Assembly: GCA_964349515.1 (NCBI GenBank)
Contig: CAYGHG010000034.1
Coordinates: 1 to 23,130 of the forward strand
DNA from: CAYGHG01 sp964349515
GTDB lineage: Bacteria; Oederibacteriota; PGYV01; CAYGHG01
Direction of reading: 5' to 3'
DNA length: 23,130 bases
Part shown: piece by piece, positions 1 to 6,187 of the stretch
Layout of the letters: every line of letters starts with the position of its first letter
Numbering within the stretch: the first letter of the stretch is position 1
Notes under the pieces: generated by a model
What the model saw: the letters and a program-made list of their open reading frames with translations, nothing else
Databases searched by the model: none
What the model was told of the DNA's origin: nothing
Made by a program: the position numbers and the translations under genes

Positions 1-519
1 TTTCTCTGTGTTCTCATCCTTTTCCGCCTTTAAAACCTTTTCTGCCTTTTCATTTTTTTGAGCATTCTCTTCCTTTTTTTTCCTTGCTTCTTCCCTCAGT
101 TTGGCCCTCTCTTCAGGCGGAAGCTCTTTGTACCCCTGCCTTGCCCTTTTAATCTCCGATTTTTCTTTCGGCGACAGGCTCTTCCACCTGCTGTATCTCT
201 TTTTTATCTGTTCCTGCGCCTGAGGCGACATTTTTGACCACTCTTCATAATTCTTATATACCCTTTCGCGCTTCTCCGGGCTCATTTTCATAAGCCTGTT
301 AAAATTTTTAAGCAGCCACGCCTTGCGCTGTGCGGGCAGGGCGTCCCACTCGGGAAACATATCTTTCACCCTTGCTTGTTCAGCCTCGCTTAACTGCTCC
401 CACTTATCCGAGGCAATTGAAGCGGCTGTAATCAGAGAGCCGTTTGCTTCTTCAGCATATGCGCCTAAAACAGAAACTATCAGAGCCGCGGCCGCCAAAA
501 ACACTGTTTTAGTTTTCAT
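1..519 (-). CDS. Secreted DUF3106-like protein, partial (C-terminus beyond window)
   Basis: The reading frame runs open from an ATG at 519 to the left window edge (173 codons, no stop), so the C-terminus is missing. The first ~22 residues (MKTKTVFLAAAALIVSVLGA then YA) look like a signal peptide, so the mature protein is probably periplasmic. The rest is highly charged with a repeated pattern of W-x-x-L/M-S-x-x-x-x-x (DKWEQLSEAEQ, EEWSKMSPQAQ, SRWKSLSPKEK), typical of the DUF3106 family of small secreted proteins. The tail is Lys/Glu rich and likely helical. Its ATG overlaps the stop of the anti-sigma gene (ATGA), so the two are probably translationally coupled. DUF3106-like proteins are often found beside ECF sigma/anti-sigma pairs; a role as a periplasmic partner of the pair is inference only. 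Confidence 0.75.
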   Translation of the reverse strand, partial: MKTKTVFLAAAALIVSVLGAYAEEANGSLITAASIASDKWEQLSEAEQARVKDMFPEWDALPAQRKAWLLKNFNRLMKMSPEKRERVYKNYEEWSKMSPQAQEQIKKRYSRWKSLSPKEKSEIKRARQGYKELPPEERAKLREEARKKKEENAQKNEKAEKVLKAEKDENTEK

Positions 520-983
520 AACCCGTCACCCGCTATCCTGCTGTAAAAATCAAGGCGTTCAAGAACCTCCATATTTTCAAACATCTCAATCCTTTCCAGT
601 ACGGCCCGGTCCCTGTCATACACCTTTGTCTTCTGGTTAAATAACAGCCCGGCACCCGCCACAAACACAACAGCGGCAAAAGCCGCGGCACCGGTCAGCA
701 CAAGCCTGCTTGCAAACAACGACTTAATAAAGGAAGGCATCTTAATTTTAAGCTGCCTGCTTTTTTTAATCCTTGCCATAACCCCGCGTGTGTGCAAATC
801 CCACGCTTCGCGCGGCAATTCCATTCTTGACGATTCTATTACGCCGGTAACAGCCTTCATTCCCGCCAGTTTTCTCGCACATTCTGCACAGGCTGCCGCG
901 TGTACTTCCAGCCCGGGGTCCGAAGACTCGCCGTAAAACAGTTCTATCAGCTCTTCATCTTTTATTCTGCATTTTTCAGCCAT
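516..983 (-). CDS. Zinc-finger anti-sigma factor, single-pass membrane protein
   Basis: This is a 155-residue protein when started at the ATG at 983, which has a GGAGGT Shine-Dalgarno 7 nt upstream; a longer reading would need a TTG at 998. The N-terminal cytoplasmic part carries H-x3-C-x2-C (HAAACAEC), the zinc-binding anti-sigma (ZAS) signature, preceded by an acidic helix (KDEELIELFYGE). One membrane segment follows (about LVLTGAAAFAAVVFVAGAGL), then a short outer tail. The gene starts 1 nt after the sigma gene's stop and its Shine-Dalgarno lies inside the last sigma codons; it ends in an ATGA overlap with the DUF3106-like gene. Family knowledge says such proteins hold the ECF sigma at the membrane until a signal arrives. 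The signal is not visible here. Confidence 0.85.
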   Translation of the reverse strand: MAEKCRIKDEELIELFYGESSDPGLEVHAAACAECARKLAGMKAVTGVIESSRMELPREAWDLHTRGVMARIKKSRQLKIKMPSFIKSLFASRLVLTGAAAFAAVVFVAGAGLLFNQKTKVYDRDRAVLERIEMFENMEVLERLDFYSRIAGDGL

Positions 984-984
984 A

Positions 985-1554
985 TCACACACCTCCAAGC
1001 GAAGCTTTCAGCTTTTCCATTGCCCTGCTCAAGTGGGACTTTATCGTCCCTTCGGACAGTTTCAGCATCGCAGCTATTTCTCGTATTTTCAGGCCTTCGC
1101 TGTTTTTCAGCACAAAAACCTCTTTTTGTATGTCGGTCAGGGCTTCAAGCCCTTTTGTTATCCTCTCACGCGCCATCTTTCTGTCAAAATCCTCCTCAAT
1201 GCTGAACATATCCTTAACATCAAATGCCCTTTCCTCGCCCTCTTCATCATTTGAAACATCTGTAAAGTTTGCCACTCTGGAGCGCACCTTTTCCTTGCGC
1301 TTTATGTCGTAAAAAGCATTCATGGTAACCCTGTACATAAATGTCCAAAAAGAACTCTCACCCCTGAAAGAACCTATAAATCTGACCGCTTTTACCAGGG
1401 CTTCCTGCGATACATCCCAGGCCGTGTCATAATTCATGCAAAGCCCGTACGCGGTGTTAAAAACCCTTTTCTGGTATTTGCGCACCAGTTCTTCCATAGC
1501 CGCCTCTTTTCCCGCTCTTATATCCTTTATAATGTCGCTGTCTTCTCTCTCCAT
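985..1554 (-). CDS. ECF-type RNA polymerase sigma factor (sigma-70 family, RpoE-like)
   Basis: About 189 residues with both ECF regions. Region 2 runs roughly from LVRKYQKRVFNTAYGL to WTFMYRVTMNAFYDIKRKE, including the DVSQEALVKA core-binding stretch. Region 4 includes LTDIQKEVFVLKNSEGLKIR and the helix-turn-helix LKLSEGTIKSHLSRAMEKLK. An acidic linker (DVSNDEEGEERAFDVKD) separates them. I chose the ATG at 1554 because GGAAGG lies just upstream; an ATG at 1566 would add four residues but has no visible ribosome site. It is directly followed by its anti-sigma gene. A 37-48 nt spacer separates it from the upstream rimI-like gene, with no clear terminator, so read-through from the 5182 operon is plausible; it may also have its own autoregulated promoter that I cannot recognise. 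Confidence 0.9.
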   Translation of the reverse strand: MEREDSDIIKDIRAGKEAAMEELVRKYQKRVFNTAYGLCMNYDTAWDVSQEALVKAVRFIGSFRGESSFWTFMYRVTMNAFYDIKRKEKVRSRVANFTDVSNDEEGEERAFDVKDMFSIEEDFDRKMARERITKGLEALTDIQKEVFVLKNSEGLKIREIAAMLKLSEGTIKSHLSRAMEKLKASLGGV

Positions 1555-1602
1555 TGTACCTTCCATGATTGTTTGACGCTTTAAAAGGCGCCTTTGTTTA
1601 CC

Positions 1603-2055
1603 CTAAAGCAGCGTTTTCCAAAGCAAAAGCCCGTCATATTTATCCTCGTAAAATTTGGGCCTTATTCCTTTTACAATAAAACCGGCTTTCTTGTAAAGCG
1701 AAACCGCAGCTTCGTTGTTTTCCCTGACTTCCAGGGTTATGGCTCCGAATCTTTTTTTAAACGTTTCCTGAACCGCCCGGCCAAGCAGTGCCTTTGCGCA
1801 CCCTTTACCCCTGAAATCCGGCTTAACAGCAATGTTTGAAATATGCAGATAATCAACTATCCAGTCGCCTGTCAAGTAGCCTGCCGTTTCATCATTGTCA
1901 GCCGTTACTGCGCACAGAAACAAAGAAGCGCCTGACAGGCTTTTTGAGAGTTCACACTCAAACGCGCTAAGAGCCCACGGCCTTGCGTGCGAAACTTTTT
2001 CTATTTCAGAAACCGTTTCAAGATTTTTCTTTGAAGCATTCTTTACGGTAAACAT
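1603..2055 (-). CDS. rimI: GNAT acetyltransferase, RimI-like
   Basis: A 150-residue protein from the ATG at 2055; the longer frame needs a GTG at 2085 inside the upstream gene. The GNAT acetyl-CoA site is clear: ISNIAVKPDFRGKGCAKALL (motif A, R-x-x-G-x-G/A-like) followed by LEVRENNEAAVSLYKKAGF (the N-x-x-A-x-x-L-Y-x-x-x-G-F signature of RimI). RimI acetylates the N-terminal Ala of ribosomal protein S18, though many RimI-like proteins have other targets. Unusually, it is not beside tsaB/tsaE here, but sits 10 nt after the phosphodiesterase gene. The start is supported by a purine-rich AGGGG upstream. The family is secure; the substrate is not. Confidence 0.85.
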   Translation of the reverse strand: MFTVKNASKKNLETVSEIEKVSHARPWALSAFECELSKSLSGASLFLCAVTADNDETAGYLTGDWIVDYLHISNIAVKPDFRGKGCAKALLGRAVQETFKKRFGAITLEVRENNEAAVSLYKKAGFIVKGIRPKFYEDKYDGLLLWKTLL

Positions 2056-2065
2056 CCGCCAGCCC

Positions 2066-2836
2066 CTATATTTTGTATACAACACCCTCAGCAGCGGGCT
2101 TTATGTTAAAGCCTTTTATCTTCTTTAACTCAGCTGCAATTTCTTTCTCATATTCAGGTTTCAAATGATACGTATATACTTTGGGCTTTAACCCCTTTAA
2201 TTTTTCAAGCTGTTTTACAAGCGAAAACGGTGTGAGATGCGCGGTCAGATCCGCAAACTCCGAGAGCCTGTCGGGATACGACACTTCGGCGAAAACGGCT
2301 TTTATTTTTTTTCCGAGTTTTGCCGCCTTTTCCCATATCTTATCCGTATCTTTGGTGTCTCCCGAATAGACAAAATACTCTTTTCCTTTTCCCGCTATGA
2401 ACCCGGTTGTCGGGACAGTGTGGTTCACCTTAACAGCCATTACCCTGTAACCCGCGACATCCTGCCACTTGTCTTTTTTCAGCACCTGATAGGAAAAAAC
2501 CGGGTTGCCCGCAGCATTAGTAATTTTTGTAAAGTCCGGCCAGAGCTTCCCGTTTAACAAATGTTCTTCTATGGCCTTGACAGGTTCCGCAGCCCCGGCT
2601 ATAACCACGCCCGGCGCCTTATTGCTTGTGATATTGACGGCAAGAAAAGGAAGCGCGCCTATGTGGTCAGCGTGTGCGTGAGAGATAAGAGCCGCCCTTA
2701 TCCCCCGTTGTTCCTTAATTGACAGTGCAAGTCCTATTGTCCCCGCGTCTATCAGAAGTTCCCCGTTAACTAAAAACGCCGTGTTGTTTTTCCCCGGCAT
2801 CTGCCCTCCGTAAGCGCCTAATGCTTTTACCCTCAT
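2066..2836 (-). CDS. Metallo-beta-lactamase-fold class II cyclic-nucleotide phosphodiesterase (CpdP/PDE1-like)
   Basis: 256 residues without a signal peptide. The metal site H53-x-H55-x-D57-H58 (SHAHADHIG) is intact, followed by a His in VNHTVPTTG, the metal-bridging Asp in YSGDTKD, and near the C-terminus HLTP (DLTAHLTPFSLVKQL) and YHLKPEY. The last two blocks match the class II 3',5'-cyclic-nucleotide phosphodiesterase pattern (G-H-L-[ST]-P and [TS]-H-[IL]-K-P) better than RNase Z or glyoxalase II. The expected reaction is hydrolysis of cAMP or cGMP to 5'-NMP. The ATG directly abuts the stop of the CHASE2/cyclase-like gene (TAA then ATG) behind a strong GGAGGAGGGG ribosome site. Sitting after a cyclase-like and a CRP-like gene strongly supports a cyclic-nucleotide role. 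The alternative is a generic MBL hydrolase. Confidence 0.8.
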   Translation of the reverse strand: MRVKALGAYGGQMPGKNNTAFLVNGELLIDAGTIGLALSIKEQRGIRAALISHAHADHIGALPFLAVNITSNKAPGVVIAGAAEPVKAIEEHLLNGKLWPDFTKITNAAGNPVFSYQVLKKDKWQDVAGYRVMAVKVNHTVPTTGFIAGKGKEYFVYSGDTKDTDKIWEKAAKLGKKIKAVFAEVSYPDRLSEFADLTAHLTPFSLVKQLEKLKGLKPKVYTYHLKPEYEKEIAAELKKIKGFNIKPAAEGVVYKI

Positions 2837-4537
2837 TTACCCCTCCTCCCGGAAACCCGCCACGTTGAAAAGCGCCGCGGCACCCGCTCCGGAAATTTTC
2901 TGGAATTTTATTATATTTATGAATTTCTGTATGTCCTTTTCTGCCACTATAATATGCCTCTTCTTTTGCTGCACGCCGAAACGCGCGGATAGTTCGCAGT
3001 CAGGGTCCATGAAATTCACGGTACCTGTGAATTCAAATATGTAAACCCTGCCCGCGCTTACCGTTATGTTGAAATTGAAATCCTTTAACTCTTCCCTTAT
3101 CTCAAAGAGCGCCTTAAAAAGATCCTTTGGCCTGAAATTGTCCTGAAGCACCACCGCCGCGACGGCGTTGCTCCCGTGCAGTTTTATAATAAAGTCCTTA
3201 ACATTATTATAAATAATCGCGCTTATTTTATCAAAAGCTTTCTTTACCGCCGCGGGGCTGTCCAATGAGCCGCTTTCAAAATCAAAATAGACGGCAGCCG
3301 TGTTTAGCCAGACGTTTCTTAACCTTATGTCCTTTTTGGAGGCTATAAAATTCTTCAGCGATTTCGGGTGCATAACACCTGCAAAAAGCTTCACCCTGCG
3401 CCTTTTTTCAAGCGCCTCGGCGGACAGTTTCAGATAATACACGCCGAAACAGGAGGCCGCGTTCATAAAAATAAATGCGGTTGCGTCAAAAAAGTAACCG
3501 TTCATAAGTATTGCGTATCCCGCGGCGGCGGCTGCAGCCGAAGAAACCAAAAATACCGCCGAACCCAAAACAATCTTGATATTCCTGTAAAGCTGCAACA
3601 GTAAAAGCGCGAGTATTACGGAAACCACGAAATTCAGCGCCTCCCCGCCGCCTGTCGTTTCTCCGCTAAGCACAGTGCTGACAGCAGCGGCAAGCGCATC
3701 GGCCTGGCCCCGGCCCTGTTTGGCCTCCCTGAATATTATTATTTTGTCCTCGTATTTTGCGGCAGCAGCATCCGCAAATTCTTTCAGTTGTATTTCAGGA
3801 GCCCGGGCAGCCGGCCGCCTTATTATGGCCTGCCCGTCGTGAAGCAGCGCTATTCTAATCCCGCTTCCGACAGACAAAAGCCTGTTTACTGTGTCTATTT
3901 TTGATTTTGTAAGCCCGTAATATCTGCGCACAGCTTCGACCTGTGCGGCTACAAGCGCCTCTCCCGAACTATTGAAAAAAAACGGCACCCTGTAGGGCAC
4001 TGATTCATAATTTGGGAAGAAACCCATATTCGGCGCGGTCATCCATAATCTTGTATTTTTGACAGCAGCACCGCCGTGTTCTTCCATTTTAAACGGGGTT
4101 TTGGAAGCCTTGAAATATGAGTAAGCGGAAGGGTCGGTGTCAGCTTTGCTTTTGGGCCCTTTTTTTAAACTTACAACGGGTATCACATTCTGCGACTCGG
4201 CGAATAAAATCGAAAACTCCCTGTAATCCGCCCTGAGCCTTTCAATATCCTCACCGGAGGAACCCTCTAAAAAATCACCTATATTTCTGTCAAAAATATG
4301 GGGGGTAAACAGCGCCACCGATCTTTCAAGGGAAGCTGTTTTTTTAAGAAAAGTTTTATAATCAGAGAGCCCTCCCGGAGCCGATACAATAAGTATTTTT
4401 TCAGAGTGTTTTTTAGGGGGAAGAAATTTTTCATAAGTGTCATAAAAGAAACCCGAAATACCCGGCCCGGATATCAGGTACAATGCCGCGATTCCGGAAA
4501 CGGCACTAAAAAAAAGTATGTTCCTTAATATCTTCAC
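2837..4537 (-). CDS. CHASE2-like membrane sensor with degenerate class III adenylate/guanylate cyclase domain
   Basis: 566 residues from a GTG at 4537. Layout: one N-terminal membrane helix (residues ~5-25); a ~270-residue extracytoplasmic domain of CHASE2 type (FFYDTYEKFLPP, then PNMGFFP and YRVPFFF, like the 'G...D.DGv.R..P' core of CHASE2); three membrane helices (~305-375, NFVVSVILALLLLQLY onward); then a cytoplasmic domain laid out like class III cyclases: FAGVMHPKSLKNFI, NTAAVYFDFESG (like VTVLFADIRGFT), KLHGSNAVAAVV (like GDAVMAVFG) and ELSARFG (like VNxAARLE). One Asp of the metal pair is kept (YFDF), but the second is Ser/Asn and the VN Asn is not evident, so catalysis is doubtful. 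The start is 6 nt after the CRP-like stop. It may bind a nucleotide or a partner cyclase instead; that is inference. Confidence 0.72.
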   Translation of the reverse strand: MKILRNILFFSAVSGIAALYLISGPGISGFFYDTYEKFLPPKKHSEKILIVSAPGGLSDYKTFLKKTASLERSVALFTPHIFDRNIGDFLEGSSGEDIERLRADYREFSILFAESQNVIPVVSLKKGPKSKADTDPSAYSYFKASKTPFKMEEHGGAAVKNTRLWMTAPNMGFFPNYESVPYRVPFFFNSSGEALVAAQVEAVRRYYGLTKSKIDTVNRLLSVGSGIRIALLHDGQAIIRRPAARAPEIQLKEFADAAAAKYEDKIIIFREAKQGRGQADALAAAVSTVLSGETTGGGEALNFVVSVILALLLLQLYRNIKIVLGSAVFLVSSAAAAAAGYAILMNGYFFDATAFIFMNAASCFGVYYLKLSAEALEKRRRVKLFAGVMHPKSLKNFIASKKDIRLRNVWLNTAAVYFDFESGSLDSPAAVKKAFDKISAIIYNNVKDFIIKLHGSNAVAAVVLQDNFRPKDLFKALFEIREELKDFNFNITVSAGRVYIFEFTGTVNFMDPDCELSARFGVQQKKRHIIVAEKDIQKFINIIKFQKISGAGAAALFNVAGFREEG

Positions 4538-4543
4538 TTCGCG

Positions 4544-5182
4544 TCAGCTTTCACCGAATGCTTTCTTCATTTCAAGATACTGCTTGTATTTTTCAATGTT
4601 TGAGGCGCTTGACACCACCACGCTGTCTCCGTCTATGGCTATTACTTTTGCCTTTTCCATAGCGTGAAGTATCTCGTCAAGCTTGGGCCTGTTTTCCTCC
4701 ATGCCGGTCTGCTTTATAAGAGCCGGCAGCAAGAGCGACGAGTTGTCGCCCGACTTGCTGACAGTCATCAGCAGCGCATTTACAACCCGCATATTGTAAT
4801 CTTTTGTCGTCAGCATCTGGAGCTGGTCATTCATGGCGCGCAGCCTTGCCGACATATTTTTGAGTATCTTTTTTACTATTTTTGCGTTTCTCTGCATCTG
4901 CTGTTCAAAATGCTCGTCGTCAAGCACGATGCATACGGTCTCTTCCGCCGCTACCGCGCCCGCAGAACGCGGCGCCTTGTCTATTATTGCCATTTCGCCG
5001 AAAAAGTCCCCTGCCGTAAGGGTTACAAGGACTTTCTCACCGTCCCCGGTCATTTTTGTTATGTTCACCTTTCCTTTATGGATAATATACATAACTTCAC
5101 CGGGGTCGCCTTCCCTGAATATGTAGTCTCCGGTTTCATATTTTTTGCCGTATTGGTTTATTATCTCATCTTCGGTTACCAT
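4544..5182 (-). CDS. CRP/FNR-like cyclic-nucleotide-binding protein
   Basis: 212 residues from the ATG at 5182 (GGAGG 8 nt upstream; a TTG at 5197 would add five residues). Residues ~15-110 form the cyclic-nucleotide-binding beta-roll: IFREGDPGEVMYIIHKGKV and the phosphate-binding cassette at residues 62-74, FGEMAIIDKAPRS then A. The Glu, Arg and Ser used by CAP to hold cAMP are all present, so real cNMP binding is likely. A long helix follows (MSARLRAMNDQLQMLTTKDY), then a C-terminal ~70 residues that could be a diverged winged helix (LLLPALIKQTGMEENRPKLD, HAMEKAKVIAIDGDSVVV). DNA binding is therefore plausible but not certain. It is the first gene of the operon, downstream of a clear promoter. 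Confidence 0.85.
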   Translation of the reverse strand: MVTEDEIINQYGKKYETGDYIFREGDPGEVMYIIHKGKVNITKMTGDGEKVLVTLTAGDFFGEMAIIDKAPRSAGAVAAEETVCIVLDDEHFEQQMQRNAKIVKKILKNMSARLRAMNDQLQMLTTKDYNMRVVNALLMTVSKSGDNSSLLLPALIKQTGMEENRPKLDEILHAMEKAKVIAIDGDSVVVSSASNIEKYKQYLEMKKAFGES

Positions 5183-5228
5183 TGAGTAAGCCTCCAAAAG
5201 AGTAGTTTATTTCCCTGTAATTGGTTTA

Positions 5229-5257
5229 ATAATACAACAATAAGACAGGGGTGTCAA
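5229..5257 (-). promoter_or_regulatory. Sigma-70-type promoter for the CRP/CHASE2/phosphodiesterase operon
   Basis: On the minus strand, TTGACA (5252-5257) is followed after exactly 17 nt by TATTAT (5229-5234), a near-consensus housekeeping promoter. The predicted start is near 5222, about 40 nt before the CRP-like ATG at 5182. It lies just downstream of a terminator-like hairpin, so it insulates this operon from the tRNA island. Confidence 0.75.
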
Positions 5258-5260
5258 AAT

Positions 5261-5283
5261 AAAAAAATACCGTAAAAGTACGG
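5261..5283 (-). terminator. Small intrinsic-terminator-like hairpin
   Basis: Minus strand: CCGTA, loop CTTT, TACGG, then TA and a run of seven T. The 5-bp stem is short, but position and T-run fit a weak terminator for transcription arriving from the tRNA/repeat region before the promoter at 5229-5257. Confidence 0.45.
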
Positions 5284-5289
5284 GAAAGA

Positions 5290-5394
5290 AAAATATCGAG
5301 AATCGAAAATCGAAAATTGACCGTCTCCGCACGCCTTCGAACGGGATGGTCCTTTCATTATTTAATATATGGCTCTACTGTGGTCGATTCTATA
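5290..5394. repeat. Diverged copy of the intergenic repeat family
   Basis: This begins with reiterated AAATCGAAAAT-type heptamers, then AATTGACCGTCTCCGCACG, and ends in GGTCGATTCTATACC. It lines up with the two tandem copies to its right and with 5966-6080, but is clearly diverged. No coding potential is apparent. Confidence 0.6.
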
Positions 5395-5709
5395 CCAAAT
5401 AAAAAAGCAGCCCTTCTCCCGCTTAAAACTTCAAAACCGAAAATCGAGAATTGACCGTCCCCACGGTTTTTCAGCGCGGTTGGTCTTTTCAGTCCCTAAT
5501 TCATTACCCCGCTTCTGCCGATTCTTTACCAAAATAAAAAAGCAGCCTTTCTACCGCTTAAAACTTCAAAACCGAAAATCGAAAATCGAGAATTGACCGT
5601 GCCCACGGTTTTTCAGCGCGGTTGGTCTTTTCAGTCCCTAATTGATTACCCCGCTTCTGCCGATTCTTTACCAAAATAAAAAAGCAGCCTTTAGGCTGCT
5701 TTTTTATTT
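5385..5709. repeat. Tandem non-coding repeat: two near-identical copies (134 and 142 bp) plus a third truncated one
   Basis: Copies start at CGATTC at 5385, 5519 and 5661. Each has CCAAA(A)TAAAAAAGCAGCC, then CCGCTTAAAACTTCAAAACC, an ATCGAGAATTGACCGT block, CCCACGGTTTTTCAGCGCGG and TTTTCAGTCCCTAATT. Copy 2 is 8 bp longer because of one extra A and one extra CGAAAAT heptamer. The first two copies hold only the left arm of a terminator (AAAAAAGCAGCC); the third runs into the complete hairpin at 5678-5705. Open frames here are by-products of the repeat and are not called as genes. Confidence 0.85.
5678..5705. terminator. Bidirectional intrinsic terminator (copy of the tRNA-Ala terminator)
   Basis: A-run, GCAGCC, loop TTTA, GGCTGC, T-run of six. 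It is nearly identical to the hairpin at 5842-5869 that follows tRNA-Ala, and like that one is followed by a copy of the tRNA-Ala 3' tail, so the two are parts of one duplicated segment. Confidence 0.85.
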
Positions 5710-5728
5710 TGGTGGAGCAGAGCGGGAT
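5710..5728 (-). pseudogene. Duplicated 3' tail of tRNA-Ala (remnant)
   Basis: Nineteen bases are identical to the 3' end of the intact tRNA-Ala, including CCA, in the same minus orientation. The rest of the tRNA is absent: the sequence to the right (5729-5839) has GCCGGC repeats and a 13-nt plus-strand copy of the T-arm sequence (GCGGTTCGATCCC at 5815-5827) but no foldable tRNA. This suggests a former second tRNA-Ala gene or an att-like duplication. Confidence 0.7.
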
Positions 5729-5839
5729 GCCGGCTTACTACTGCCGGCGAGCGATTTGTTGATATTACTTATTAGTATCCTGCCCGCCTGGAGCGCGCAG
5801 TCCCGCTACCGACCTGCGGTTCGATCCCCTGTTTTCTAA
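5729..5839. other. Scrambled spacer between the tRNA-Ala remnant and the tRNA-Ala terminator
   Basis: It holds GCCGGC-ttactact-GCCGGC (an inverted pair) and an isolated T-arm-like GGTTCGATCCC on the plus strand. I see no gene, tRNA fold or promoter. It looks like rearranged tRNA-derived sequence. Confidence 0.45.
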
Positions 5840-5841
5840 AT

Positions 5842-5869
5842 AAAAAAGCAGCCCTTAGGCTGCTTTTTT
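5842..5869. terminator. Intrinsic terminator of the tRNA-Arg/tadA/tRNA-Ser/tRNA-Ala unit
   Basis: AAAAAAGCAGCC, loop CTTA, GGCTGCTTTTTT. On the minus strand it begins 1 nt after the CCA of tRNA-Ala, so it ends the tRNA transcription unit. The A/T runs on both sides make it usable in either direction. Confidence 0.9.
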
Positions 5870-5870
5870 A

Positions 5871-5946
5871 TGGTGGAGCAGAGCGGGATCGAACCGCCGG
5901 CCTCGTCGTTGCGAACGACGCGCTCTCCCAACTGAGCTACTGCCCC
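5871..5946 (-). tRNA. tRNA-Ala (anticodon CGC)
   Basis: 76 nt with encoded CCA. Acceptor GGGGCAG pairs with CTGCTCC and includes the G3-U70 wobble pair that is the alanine identity element. Anticodon loop TTCGCAA gives CGC, reading GCG. The T arm GGCGG-TTCGATC-CCGCT folds. It is the last gene of the minus-strand unit and is directly followed by a terminator. Confidence 0.95.
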
Positions 5947-6093
5947 TTTATTTTGTACCGTTTATAAAAACCAAAAATGGAGAATTTAGAATTGACCGTC
6001 GCCTCACACCTTCCGGCGGGATAATAACTTCGTGCGTTTTCACAGTGCTGCCCATATTTCGTTTCTCGGCCAAAAATTTCTATTGGAATTTTT
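5947..6093. repeat. Spacer between tRNA-Ala and tRNA-Ser with a diverged repeat copy
   Basis: It contains GAATTGACCGTCGCCTCACA and CCTTCCGGCGGGAT at 5988-6023, which align with the family member at 5290-5394 (AATTGACCGTCTCCGCACG, CCTTCGAACGGGAT). No gene is apparent; it is probably transcribed as the linker in the tRNA unit. Confidence 0.5.
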
Positions 6094-6184
6094 TGGCGGA
6101 GAGAGAGGGGTTCGAACCCTCGAGACCCTTTTGGAGCCTACGCGATTTCCAGTCGCGCTCCTTCGACCACTCGGACATCTCTCC
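6094..6184 (-). tRNA. tRNA-Ser (anticodon GGA)
   Basis: 91 nt with encoded CCA. Acceptor GGAGAGA/TCTCTCC with discriminator G, anticodon loop CTGGAAA (GGA, reading UCC/UCU) and a long variable arm of serine type (around GGCTCCAAAAGGGTC). It begins only 3 nt after the tadA stop codon, so it must be cut from the same RNA as tadA if they are co-transcribed. Confidence 0.95.
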
Positions 6185-6187
6185 GCA

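Noticed and set aside
984..998. TTG start adding five residues to the anti-sigma factor
   Set aside because: The extension codes through the Shine-Dalgarno GGAGGT of the ATG at 983, so the ATG is the better start. The same reasoning removes the TTG extension of the CRP-like gene (5197).
5369..5839. Open reading frames of 65-75 codons on the plus strand
   Set aside because: They lie wholly in the tandem repeat, carry repeated peptide segments simply because the DNA repeats, and have no ribosome site or family match.
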